This document shows positions 1 to 5,897 of a stretch of 9,763 nucleotides of DNA, in pieces. The notes under the pieces are model-generated. The model did no database searches. It was not told the origin of the DNA and saw only the letters and a program-made list of their open reading frames with translations. The DNA comes from Eubacterium sp. (GTDB lineage Bacteria; Bacillota; Clostridia; Oscillospirales; Acutalibacteraceae), in the NCBI GenBank assembly GCA_024696725.1, contig JAILGO010000064.1, positions 1-9,763 on the forward strand. Reading direction: 5' to 3'. Every line of letters begins with the position of its first letter. The first letter of the stretch is position 1. The position numbers and the translations under genes were made by a program.

Positions 1-15
1 AATTCTATAACAACT

Positions 16-23
16 AAAAGGAG
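16..23 (+). promoter_or_regulatory. Ribosome binding site that decides the ilvE start
   Basis: AAAAGGAG ends at base 23 and touches the ATG at 24. Its 9-base spacing to the TTG at 33 is normal, so it argues for TTG initiation. Confidence 0.7.
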
Positions 24-32
24 ATGTTGGTT

Positions 33-1058
33 TTGGAAAAGAAAAACATTGACTGGGGCTCGCTCAGCTTCGGCTATATGCCCACCGATTACCGCTTCGT
101 CGCTAACTTCAAGGACGGCAAGTGGGACGACGGCGTGCTCACCGAGGACGCTACAATCACTATGACCGAATGCGCGGGCGTATTACAGTATTCACAGAGC
201 TGTTTCGAAGGACTTAAGGCTTACACGACAGCTGACGGAAGAACCGTTTGCTTCCGCCCCGACCTCAACGCCGCAAGAATGGCAGATTCCTGCCGCGTGC
301 TTGAAATGCCCGTATTCCCCGAGGAAAAGTTCATTGAGGCAGTAAAGGCAGTCGTTAAGGCTAACGAGGCGTGGGTTCCGCCCTACGGAAGCGGCGCTAC
401 GCTTTATATCAGACCGTTTATGTTCGGCTCAAACGCCGTTATCGGCGTTAAACCCGCTGACGAATATCAGTTCAGAATGTTCTGTACTCCCGTAGGACCT
501 TATTTCAAGGGCGGCGCAAAGCCGATTACCATCAGGGTTTCTCACCTCGACAGAGCTGCGCCGAGAGGCACAGGTCACATCAAAGCAGGACTTAACTACG
601 CTATGAGCCTTCATAACATCGTTGACGCTCATAACAACGGCTTCGACGAGAATATGTACCTCGACCCCGCTACAAGAACGAAGGTTGAGGAAACGGGCGG
701 CGCTAACTTCCTTTTCGTAACTAAGGACGGCAAGGTAGTTACTCCTAAATCAAATTCAATTCTTCCCTCTATTACAAGACGCTCGCTCTGCATCGTTGCC
801 GAAAAATATCTCGGCTTAACCGTAGAGCACCGCGAGGTTACTCTTGAAGAGGTTAAGGATTTCGCCGAGTGCGGTCTTTGCGGTACCGCCGCAGTTATCT
901 CCCCCGTCGGAAAAATCGTTAACGGCGACGAGGAAATCTGCTTCCCCTCAGGTATGGAGGAAATGGGACCGGTTACAAAGAAGCTTTACGATACCCTTAC
1001 CGGTATTCAGATGGGAACAATTGAAGCTCCCGAAGGCTGGGTAGTTGAAATAGACTGA
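33..1058 (+). CDS. ilvE: Branched-chain amino acid aminotransferase (PLP fold type IV)
   Basis: Cytosolic PLP enzyme that reversibly transfers the amino group between leucine, isoleucine or valine and 2-oxoglutarate, the last step of branched-chain amino acid synthesis. At about 341 residues it matches the longer BCAT class. Visible signatures are FEGLKAY near residue 59, RPFMFGSNA near 126, and GTGHIKAGLNYA, whose lysine (residue 184 from the TTG start) is the expected Schiff-base lysine. EETGGANFLFV follows, then a GTAAVISPVG segment that fits the cofactor phosphate-binding region. Start choice: an in-frame ATG at 24 abuts the AAAAGGAG ribosome site (16-23) and leaves no spacing, while the TTG at 33 lies 9 bases downstream and gives an N-terminus beginning EKKNIDWG. 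The promoter is not in the window. Two hairpins follow the stop codon. Family assignment is firm; the exact start is inferred. Confidence 0.95.
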   Translation: MEKKNIDWGSLSFGYMPTDYRFVANFKDGKWDDGVLTEDATITMTECAGVLQYSQSCFEGLKAYTTADGRTVCFRPDLNAARMADSCRVLEMPVFPEEKFIEAVKAVVKANEAWVPPYGSGATLYIRPFMFGSNAVIGVKPADEYQFRMFCTPVGPYFKGGAKPITIRVSHLDRAAPRGTGHIKAGLNYAMSLHNIVDAHNNGFDENMYLDPATRTKVEETGGANFLFVTKDGKVVTPKSNSILPSITRRSLCIVAEKYLGLTVEHREVTLEEVKDFAECGLCGTAAVISPVGKIVNGDEEICFPSGMEEMGPVTKKLYDTLTGIQMGTIEAPEGWVVEID

Positions 1059-1071
1059 TAAGAAACAACAA

Positions 1072-1097
1072 AAAGAACGGCAAAGCCGTTCTTTTTT
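1072..1097 (+). terminator. Rho-independent terminator of ilvE
   Basis: A stem AAGAACGGC (1073-1081), loop AAA and stem GCCGTTCTT are followed by a T run. It lies 14 bases after the aminotransferase stop. Confidence 0.9.
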
Positions 1098-1135
1098 AGT
1101 GAAAAACCAAAAAAGCTCGACAAATGCCGAAATAA

Positions 1136-1178
1136 TAAAATGACGGAAGACGCAAAAAGCGTCTTCCGTCATTTTTTC
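1136..1178. terminator. Bidirectional terminator between ilvE and the xre gene
   Basis: A perfect 14-bp stem (ATGACGGAAGACGC, 1140-1153) with an AAAAA loop pairs with 1159-1172. It has T's after it on the plus strand and A's before it, so it works on both strands. It ends 12 bases beyond the stop of the minus-strand regulator and probably serves mainly that gene, backing up the ilvE terminator. Confidence 0.9.
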
Positions 1179-1184
1179 TTTTAT

Positions 1185-1775
1185 TTAACCGTTTTTTCGC
1201 GTTCTGTATATCATATAAAACCAGAGTATGACGAGCGCCTGAAAAATCAGGCAGGCGATAAGAAGGTAAGCGACCTTAGCAACGGGGAAGGTAACTATTA
1301 TCGCCGTAAAGGTTCCCCAGATTATTCCGCTTATACATACTGCGCGCGGCAGCAGCCCGTACCATATACAGCTGAAAACCGTAGCCACGATAAACGAAAC
1401 GGGTATTGCATATATAAACGCAAGCCATTCACGGCCTATATTAATAGGTAAAATAATAAGTATAAAAAAGACGACGGCAGCTACGAGCCAGACAAGCCCG
1501 ACGGAAAGATAGGGTACGAACTCTCTTTTCCTTATGAATTTTCCGCTGATTTTCGGCTCCTTTTCACTTGTCAGGTCGTTGAGCGTTACGCCGAAATGCT
1601 CCGCAATCAGCGATAAAACGTACGTGTCGGGCAGCCCCTCTCCGCGTTCCCATTTTGAAACCGACTTATCGGAATAATTAAGGATTTCGGCAAGCTCGCC
1701 CTGAGTGATTCCCTCGAGCTTTCTGTAATACGCTATTTTCTTTGCAACGGTATTTTTAAATTCCTGTTCCGTCAT
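1185..1775 (-). CDS. XRE-family regulator with a four-helix membrane domain
   Basis: A 196-residue protein with an N-terminal HTH_3/XRE DNA-binding domain at about residues 10-67: ITQGELAEILNYSDKSVSKW is the helix-turn-helix and WERGEGLPD the typical following turn. After a short basic linker (about 75-86) come four hydrophobic segments, roughly 87-110, 116-138, 143-163 and 167-190, ending in the positive tail RTRKNG. The repressor-like head therefore sits at the inner face of the membrane. Such membrane-tethered XRE proteins are common in Clostridia and mostly uncharacterised; the ligand and targets cannot be read from sequence. It starts at ATG with GAGG 8 bases upstream and has a good promoter. 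It is divergent from the hemolysin III gene, which is a plausible target only by position. Confidence 0.85.
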   Translation of the reverse strand: MTEQEFKNTVAKKIAYYRKLEGITQGELAEILNYSDKSVSKWERGEGLPDTYVLSLIAEHFGVTLNDLTSEKEPKISGKFIRKREFVPYLSVGLVWLVAAVVFFILIILPINIGREWLAFIYAIPVSFIVATVFSCIWYGLLPRAVCISGIIWGTFTAIIVTFPVAKVAYLLIACLIFQALVILWFYMIYRTRKNG

Positions 1776-1804
1776 AACAAAAACCTCATACTGATATTGA
1801 ACAT

Positions 1805-1833
1805 ATTATACTATACGAAAATCCGTTTTTCAA
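1805..1833 (-). promoter_or_regulatory. Sigma-A promoter of the xre gene
   Basis: On the minus strand, TTGAAA (1828-1833) and TATAAT (1805-1810) are separated by exactly 17 bases. The start codon lies about 30 bases downstream of the -10 box. Confidence 0.8.
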
Positions 1834-1841
1834 GTCCGAAA

Positions 1842-1860
1842 AACCGCACGGTTAAACCGT
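1842..1860. repeat. Overlapping inverted repeats AACCG/CGGTT/AACCG
   Basis: AACCGcaCGGTT (1842-1853) overlaps ACGGTTaAACCGT (1848-1860), so three half-sites alternate in orientation. They lie just upstream of the -35 box of the xre promoter. This could be a binding site for a dimeric regulator such as the XRE protein; the link is inference. Confidence 0.4.
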
Positions 1861-1871
1861 TCCTACTCACA

Positions 1872-1901
1872 GTAGAGTCAGCTTTCCGTCCGGTAGAGTC
1901 A
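1872..1901 (+). promoter_or_regulatory. Paired direct repeats GTAGAGTCA, candidate activator site
   Basis: GTAGAGTCA occurs at 1872-1880 and again at 1893-1901. The copies are identical 9-mers with a 12-base gap, a 21-base period or two helical turns. The downstream copy ends 16 bases before the -35 box of the hemolysin III promoter. This geometry resembles sites of LytTR-type activators, but the bases do not clearly match that consensus. Confidence 0.5.
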
Positions 1902-1917
1902 AAATTTTAACAGTAGG

Positions 1918-1946
1918 TTGAATTCTTTTAGCTCCGGTTTTATACT
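1918..1946 (+). promoter_or_regulatory. Promoter of the hemolysin III gene
   Basis: TTGAAT (1918-1923) and TATACT (1941-1946) are 17 bases apart. A GAGGAG ribosome site and ATG follow at 1977. Confidence 0.7.
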
Positions 1947-1976
1947 CGGCTTAGAAACTTATGAGGAGATGATTAC

Positions 1977-2651
1977 ATGTCAAGAATTAAGCTCGCCGAC
2001 AGGACGCTGCCGCCGTATACAAGAAACGAGGAGCTTTTAAATATGTGGACGCACATAGCCGGCGCGGCGTTCGGCGTAGCGGCGCTCGTGCTGTGTACCG
2101 TGTTTTCCGCTCTTCACCGTAATTACTGGGCGCTCGGCGGCGGAATCTTTTACGGACTTATGATGATTTTCCTTTATACTATGTCGAGCGTATATCACGG
2201 ACTTAAGTCCGAGAAGCCGAAAAAGGTTATGCAGGTGCTTGACCACTGCTCTATATTTGCGCTTATAATAGGAACCTATATTCCTGTTCTTTTTACGGGA
2301 ATAAGAGAGCATTATTTTATACTGTTTCTGATTATATCCGTTCTGCTTACGGCGGGAACCGCGGTGTGCGTAACCTTCACGGCGATTGATTTCAAAACAT
2401 ACGCAAAGGTTTCAATGACGGGCTATTTCGCAATCGGCTGGGCGGCGCTTCTGATTTTATATCCTTTATATAAAATATACGGACTCGAGATGATTATCTG
2501 GCTGTTCCTCGGCGGACTCGCCTATACGCTCGGAATAATCTTCTACGCAAAGGGAAACAAAAAGAGATATTATCATTCAATCTTTCACCTTTTTATCCTT
2601 CTCGGAACGGCGCTTCATTTTACGGCAATTTTCAAGTTCTGCATTTTATAA
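1977..2651 (+). CDS. trhA: Hemolysin III / PAQR-family membrane protein
   Basis: A 224-residue, seven-helix integral membrane protein of the HlyIII/PAQR superfamily (YqfA/TrhA type). Family residues are in place: E19 and H26 before helix 1 (EELLNMWTHIAG), S70xxxH74 in MSSVYHGL, D89-H90 in VLDHCSIF, and H200xxxH204 in HSIFHLF. In adiponectin-receptor relatives the equivalent of H74 plus the HxxxH pair bind a zinc ion in the membrane. TrhA in other bacteria is tied to membrane lipid homeostasis, and some relatives were first named for haemolytic activity; the role here cannot be told from sequence. GAGGAG lies just upstream of the ATG. It has its own promoter with direct repeats upstream and is divergent from the membrane-bound XRE gene. 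The symbol rests on family membership only. Confidence 0.9.
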   Translation: MSRIKLADRTLPPYTRNEELLNMWTHIAGAAFGVAALVLCTVFSALHRNYWALGGGIFYGLMMIFLYTMSSVYHGLKSEKPKKVMQVLDHCSIFALIIGTYIPVLFTGIREHYFILFLIISVLLTAGTAVCVTFTAIDFKTYAKVSMTGYFAIGWAALLILYPLYKIYGLEMIIWLFLGGLAYTLGIIFYAKGNKKRYYHSIFHLFILLGTALHFTAIFKFCIL

Positions 2652-2654
2652 AAG

Positions 2655-2685
2655 AAAAAAGACGGTTGAAAAACCGTCTTTTTTT
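2655..2685. terminator. Bidirectional terminator shared by the converging genes
   Basis: GACGGTT (2661-2667), loop GAAA and AACCGTC (2672-2678) are flanked by six A's and seven T's. It ends both the hemolysin III gene and the minus-strand fibronectin-domain gene, whose stop codon begins in the T run. Confidence 0.9.
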
Positions 2686-3817
2686 ATTCCTCAACGTATT
2701 GCTCGATATCAATAATCTTTCCTCTGAAACGCTCGGTGGTTCCGTAATCTCCTCTTATTCCCGAGGGGATTTTTGCTTTTTCAACGTAGAACTCAACGAC
2801 GTCCTTGTTACGTCTTGCGTACTGATGGGTGTCGTTTGTGTGGCGGTCCGACTTCTGGTCGCAGAGAATAATATTGAACGACTTTACCTCGTCGCCGTCC
2901 TGAAGCGTAATCTTATACTTCGTTCCGATTTTCGTTCCGTAGAAGGAGCCAAGCGCCGCACAGTAGCAGCCGTCGTACATTCTTATTCCCGTTTCCTCGT
3001 CGGTATAACACTGCTCGCTTCTTAAAAGCTTATACTGCGGCGAGCCCTTCGCGGTAACCGCGGTATAATACGCGTAGGTCTTACAGCTTCCGTCGCTGTC
3101 CTTTGGAAGCTCAAGTCTTTTAAGCGTTCTGAGCGTTATTTTTGTGCTCTTTCTCGGGCGCCATTCTCCGCTCGGGCTGAGCGGACTGAGCTTAACCCTG
3201 TATGAATATGAGGTTTCGGGCTTAAGGTTATTATCGGTAAAAATACCGTTTTGCGCCGTACCCGCTTTTTCGTAAGGCTTGCCGTCCTCGCTTCTCAGTA
3301 CGTCGACTCTCGTGTTCTCGTCAACGTTCTTTATGTTGAGCTTAACCGAATCCGACGAAACGCTTACGACCTTAAGCTCCGCCTTCTTTAAGCCGGTTGT
3401 AATATTCTCGACGCCGAGAATTGAACCGTCAACGCTGTTCATTACAGCGATTTTATAATCCGTATTTTCCTTAAGTCCTCTTATTACCGCCTTGCGTTCA
3501 TTAGTAACGCATACAGGCTCCCAGCTTCCCGATACGCCGTTATACCTGCATACCGTATAGCTTAAATACGTTTCCCTGCTTTTCCAGCTTAGCTTAACCG
3601 CCTGCGCTCCGAGTCTTTCAATCTCGGTTTCAACGCCTGCGCTTTCTTCGTATCTTGCGGATACAAGGTCAAGCGTTTCGGCAGCTGAAGACGAGGAGGC
3701 GGAAAAGTCGCTAATAACTACTCCCGTTCCGTCCTCTGCCGAAGCGGCAATATCTGCGCCCGTGCAAAGCATAAATACTATTAATACGGATATTAATCTT
3801 ATCAGCTTTTTATTGAT
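2684..3817 (-). CDS. Secreted protein with two fibronectin-III-like domains and a beta-barrel-like C-terminus
   Basis: Exported protein of about 377 residues. A signal peptide follows the proposed start: NKKLIR, a hydrophobic core to about residue 23, then ASA|ED as a likely cleavage site near residue 27. A Ser/Ala linker leads to two fibronectin-III-like repeats at roughly 64-142 (VKLSW...YTVCRY...GLKENTDYKIAV) and 145-232 (VSSDSVKLNI...LKPETSYSYRV). The C-terminal part, about 247-345, has YAYYTAVTAKG, GCYCAALGSFYGTKIG and DQKSDRHTND, which look like a double-psi/3D-type barrel, but I cannot confirm the family. No catalytic assignment is possible; a cell-wall or extracellular role is inferred. 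Start choice: the longest frame begins with TTG at 3862, but that is only about 5 bases after the expected transcript start and lacks a ribosome site. GGAG (3826-3829) points instead to the in-frame ATC at 3815-3817. Confidence 0.75.
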   Translation of the reverse strand: MNKKLIRLISVLIVFMLCTGADIAASAEDGTGVVISDFSASSSSAAETLDLVSARYEESAGVETEIERLGAQAVKLSWKSRETYLSYTVCRYNGVSGSWEPVCVTNERKAVIRGLKENTDYKIAVMNSVDGSILGVENITTGLKKAELKVVSVSSDSVKLNIKNVDENTRVDVLRSEDGKPYEKAGTAQNGIFTDNNLKPETSYSYRVKLSPLSPSGEWRPRKSTKITLRTLKRLELPKDSDGSCKTYAYYTAVTAKGSPQYKLLRSEQCYTDEETGIRMYDGCYCAALGSFYGTKIGTKYKITLQDGDEVKSFNIILCDQKSDRHTNDTHQYARRNKDVVEFYVEKAKIPSGIRGDYGTTERFRGKIIDIEQYVEE

Positions 3818-3825
3818 AGTATTAT

Positions 3826-3829
3826 CTCC
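3826..3829 (-). promoter_or_regulatory. Ribosome binding site pointing to an ATC start
   Basis: GGAG on the minus strand lies 8 bases before the ATC codon at 3815-3817. No ATG, GTG or TTG lies in frame at a usable distance. Confidence 0.5.
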
Positions 3830-3847
3830 AGTCCCGCGTAAATTGTT

Positions 3848-3948
3848 ACAAAACCGTAACAACGCGTATTAAGCGTTATAACATATTTTCCTGCCATTGT
3901 CAAATTTTATCCGAGATAATAGACGGTTTTGTTTGTTTCCGTTTTGTA
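3848..3948. repeat. Three ACAAAACCG-type motifs flanking a promoter
   Basis: ACAAAACCG is at 3848-3856 on the plus strand and at 3924-3932 on the minus strand. An 8-of-9 copy, ACAAAACGG, is at 3940-3948 on the minus strand. The first lies inside a GTTAC-N6-GTAAC inverted repeat (3845-3860), which falls in the mRNA leader of the minus-strand gene. They surround its promoter and could be operator sites. Confidence 0.4.
3875..3903 (-). promoter_or_regulatory. Strong promoter of the fibronectin-domain gene
   Basis: Minus-strand TTGACA (3898-3903), a 17-base spacer and TATAAC (3875-3880). Transcription should begin near 3866-3869. Confidence 0.8.
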
Positions 3949-3971
3949 ACTATTGCTTTTTTTCAAAAATG

Positions 3972-3999
3972 TTGACAAACCGCGATAGGGGTATATAAT
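3972..3999 (+). promoter_or_regulatory. Consensus sigma-A promoter of the riboswitch-ribU unit
   Basis: TTGACA (3972-3977) and TATAAT (3994-3999) both match consensus perfectly with a 16-base spacer. The expected start is near 4006, ahead of the FMN aptamer. Confidence 0.9.
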
Positions 4000-4005
4000 A
4001 GTCAC

Positions 4006-4019
4006 AAGGGTTAACCCTT
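4006..4019. repeat. Perfect 14-bp palindrome at the ribU transcription start
   Basis: AAGGGTTAACCCTT reads the same on both strands. It begins 6 bases after the -10 box and so spans the likely +1 site, where a DNA-bound repressor or a 5'-terminal RNA fold could act. Confidence 0.6.
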
Positions 4020-4026
4020 AAAATAT

Positions 4027-4152
4027 TTTCGGGGCGGGGTGAGATTCCCCACCGGCGGTACAGTCCGCGACTCCCTGACGGCATCAGGGACTGATACGGT
4101 GAAATTCCGTAACCGACGGTAATTGCGAAAGCATAAGTCCGGATGAGAGAAA
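4027..4152 (+). ncRNA. FMN riboswitch (RFN element)
   Basis: The conserved RFN core is plain: GGGGCGGGGTGAGATTCCCC, ACCGGCGGTACAGTCCGCGA, CGGTGAAATTCCGTAACCGACGGT split by a variable hairpin (4072-4090), then AGTCCGGATGAGAGAA. It binds flavin mononucleotide. Because a terminator hairpin follows and the next gene is a riboflavin importer, high FMN is expected to stop transcription before ribU. Confidence 0.97.
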
Positions 4153-4169
4153 TAATACTATGTATTACC

Positions 4170-4198
4170 GCCCTGACGCTGTCAGGGCTTTCTCTTTC
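4170..4198 (+). terminator. Riboswitch-controlled terminator before ribU
   Basis: GCCCTGAC (4170-4177), loop GCT and GTCAGGGC (4181-4188) are followed by TTTCTCTTT. The GAGAGAAA at the 3' end of the aptamer can pair with this pyrimidine tail, and the aptamer's own CCCTGA strand can pair with the 3' stem, so alternative folds are possible. Confidence 0.8.
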
Positions 4199-4219
4199 CC
4201 AAAAAAAGGAGGAATTACT

Positions 4220-4813
4220 ATGCCGAAAACACAGAAGAAAACAAGACTAATCGCAGGCTGCGGAATGCTTACCGCCGCGGCAATCATACTTCAGTATCTC
4301 GAGATACCGATTCCGTTCATTCCGAGCTTTATCAAGCTGGATTTTTCGGATTTACCGGAGCTGCTCGGCGCCTTTGCCTACGGTCCGCTCGCAGGTATCG
4401 TGATTGCGCTTGTGAAAAATGTAATTCACCTTGCCGCGAGCCAGAGCGGCTACGTCGGCGAGCTGTCGAACTTCCTGCTCGGCGCGGTGTTCGCAGGCGT
4501 TGCGGGCGTGATTTACCAAAGAAATAAAACGATAAAAGGCGCCCTCATCGGCGGTATCGTCGGCGCGGCGTGTATGGCTGCGGCGAGTTTTCCGATTAAC
4601 CTTTTCGTCGTCTATCCGTTCTATTATCACTTTATGCCGAAGGAAGCCGTGCTCGGCGCGTATCAGGCAATCGTTCCGTCAATGAAAAGCATTGAGCAGT
4701 CCCTGCTCGTATTCAATCTTCCGTTCACGCTGATTAAGGGCATCTTCTGCGTAATCATCTCAATGCTGATTTATAAGCCGCTCTCACCCCTCCTTCACGG
4801 AAAGGAAAAGTGA
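4220..4813 (+). CDS. ribU: Riboflavin importer, ECF transporter S component RibU
   Basis: A 197-residue membrane protein that binds riboflavin and works with a shared ECF energising module (EcfA, EcfA', EcfT), which is not in this window. Family signatures are LDFSDLPELLGAFAYGPLAG at residues 40-59, KNVIHL at 66-71, GELSNFLLG at 80-88 and FNLPFTLIKG near 165-174. About six hydrophobic helices are visible. Start choice: the open frame extends up to 4160, but that stretch lies inside the riboswitch terminator; the ATG at 4220 has a strong AGGAGG site 7 bases upstream. The FMN riboswitch directly ahead confirms the substrate and gives feedback control by FMN. No clear terminator follows, so some read-through into the aldolase gene is possible. 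Confidence 0.95.
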   Translation: MPKTQKKTRLIAGCGMLTAAAIILQYLEIPIPFIPSFIKLDFSDLPELLGAFAYGPLAGIVIALVKNVIHLAASQSGYVGELSNFLLGAVFAGVAGVIYQRNKTIKGALIGGIVGAACMAAASFPINLFVVYPFYYHFMPKEAVLGAYQAIVPSMKSIEQSLLVFNLPFTLIKGIFCVIISMLIYKPLSPLLHGKEK

Positions 4814-4831
4814 TTCTTTCTTATATTTTTA

Positions 4832-4860
4832 TTGATATTTAATATACTTTGTAGTATAAT
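4832..4860 (+). promoter_or_regulatory. Promoter of the aldolase gene
   Basis: TTGATA (4832-4837), 17 bases, TATAAT (4855-4860). AGGAG at 4878-4882 sits 8 bases before the ATG. Confidence 0.85.
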
Positions 4861-4890
4861 ATATACACTAAAAAGATAGGAGATAAAATT

Positions 4891-5832
4891 ATGCCACTTG
4901 TAACCACAACCGAAATGTTTAAAAAAGCATACGAGGGCGGATACGCTATCGGCGCTTTTAACGTAAATAATATGGAGATTGTTCAGGGTATCACAAGAGC
5001 TGCCAAGAAGCTCGAGGCTCCCGTAATTCTTCAGTGCTCCTCGGGCGCGAGAAAATACGCTTCTCACGATTATCTTGTCGCTATGGTAAAGGCTGCCGCT
5101 GAGGAAACGGGTCTCCCGATTGCGCTTCACCTTGACCACGGTCCGGATTTTGAAACCTGTAAAAGCTGTATAGACGGCGGCTTCACCTCCGTTATGATTG
5201 ACGGCTCCTCCCTTCCCTATGAGGAAAACGTCGCTTTAACCAAGAAGGTCGTTGAATACGCTCACGCTCACGGCGTTGTCGTCGAGGGCGAGCTCGGTAC
5301 GCTTGCAGGCGTTGAGGACGACGTAGTTGTTGAGGCGGGTAACGAATCTTATACGAGACCCGAAGAGGTTTACGACTTCGCTACAAGAACGGGCGTTGAC
5401 TCGCTTGCTATCGCTATCGGTACTAGCCACGGCGCTTACAAGTTCAAGCCCGGCCAGAAGCCGCAGCTCCGCTTCGACATTCTTGAAGAGGTCGGAAAGC
5501 AGCTTCCGAACTTCCCGATTGTACTTCACGGCGCAAGCTCGGTAAATCAGGAACATATTAAAATGATTAATCAGTACGGCGGCTCTATGCCCGACGCTAT
5601 CGGCATCCCCGAGGATATGCTCCGCGAGGCTGCCTCTATGGCGGTATGTAAAATCAACGTTGACTCCGATATCCGTATCGCTATGACGGCTGCGTTAAGA
5701 AAGCACTTCACCGAGAATCCGACTCACTTTGACCCGCGTCAGTATCTCACTCCCGCAAGAGACCTTATCGAAGAGGTCGTTGCTCATAAGATTGACGTTG
5801 TATTCGGTTCCTCGGGTCACGCATTTGACTGA
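4891..5832 (+). CDS. fba: Class II fructose-bisphosphate aldolase
   Basis: Zinc-dependent cytosolic aldolase that cleaves fructose 1,6-bisphosphate to glyceraldehyde 3-phosphate and dihydroxyacetone phosphate in glycolysis, and runs in reverse for gluconeogenesis. The 313-residue length fits the class. Metal and active-site motifs are HLDHG (D82 catalytic, H83 zinc), GELG near 133-136, GTSHGAYK (H180 zinc), LHGASS (H213 zinc) and NVDSD at 256-260, which binds substrate phosphate. The insert HIKMINQYGGSMPDAIGIP (222-240) is a feature of one common clostridial subtype. Class II enzymes that use tagatose bisphosphate share these motifs, but the constitutive-looking promoter and lack of sugar genes nearby favour the glycolytic enzyme. 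It has its own promoter and terminator, so it is likely monocistronic. Confidence 0.95.
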   Translation: MPLVTTTEMFKKAYEGGYAIGAFNVNNMEIVQGITRAAKKLEAPVILQCSSGARKYASHDYLVAMVKAAAEETGLPIALHLDHGPDFETCKSCIDGGFTSVMIDGSSLPYEENVALTKKVVEYAHAHGVVVEGELGTLAGVEDDVVVEAGNESYTRPEEVYDFATRTGVDSLAIAIGTSHGAYKFKPGQKPQLRFDILEEVGKQLPNFPIVLHGASSVNQEHIKMINQYGGSMPDAIGIPEDMLREAASMAVCKINVDSDIRIAMTAALRKHFTENPTHFDPRQYLTPARDLIEEVVAHKIDVVFGSSGHAFD

Positions 5833-5844
5833 TAAAAAACAATT

Positions 5845-5876
5845 AATCACCGTTGGTTTCGCCGACGGTGATTTTT
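5845..5876 (+). terminator. Terminator of the aldolase gene
   Basis: A 12-bp stem starting AATCACCGT (5845-5853) with one G-T pair and a TTTCG loop is followed by TTTTT. It sits 12 bases after the stop. Confidence 0.88.
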
Positions 5877-5897
5877 AAACATTGAAAGGAGCTTTTT

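Noticed and set aside
1140..1451. 103-codon plus-strand frame after the ilvE terminators
   Set aside because: It begins in a hairpin and runs opposite the regulator's membrane domain; it has no ribosome site.
1872..1901. Firm assignment of the twin repeats to a LytTR regulator
   Set aside because: The 9-12-9 geometry fits, but GTAGAGTCA does not clearly match the known LytTR consensus and no LytTR gene is in the window.
1136..2685. Hairpins with flanking A and T runs as possible repeat elements or a CRISPR remnant
   Set aside because: Stems differ in sequence and each sits at a gene end, so they are ordinary bidirectional terminators.
2666..3025. 119-codon plus-strand frame
   Set aside because: It lies fully opposite the C-terminal domain of the secreted protein and starts inside a terminator.
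4160..4219. Upstream extension of ribU to ATG 4160
   Set aside because: These bases form the riboswitch terminator; the strong ribosome site serves ATG 4220.
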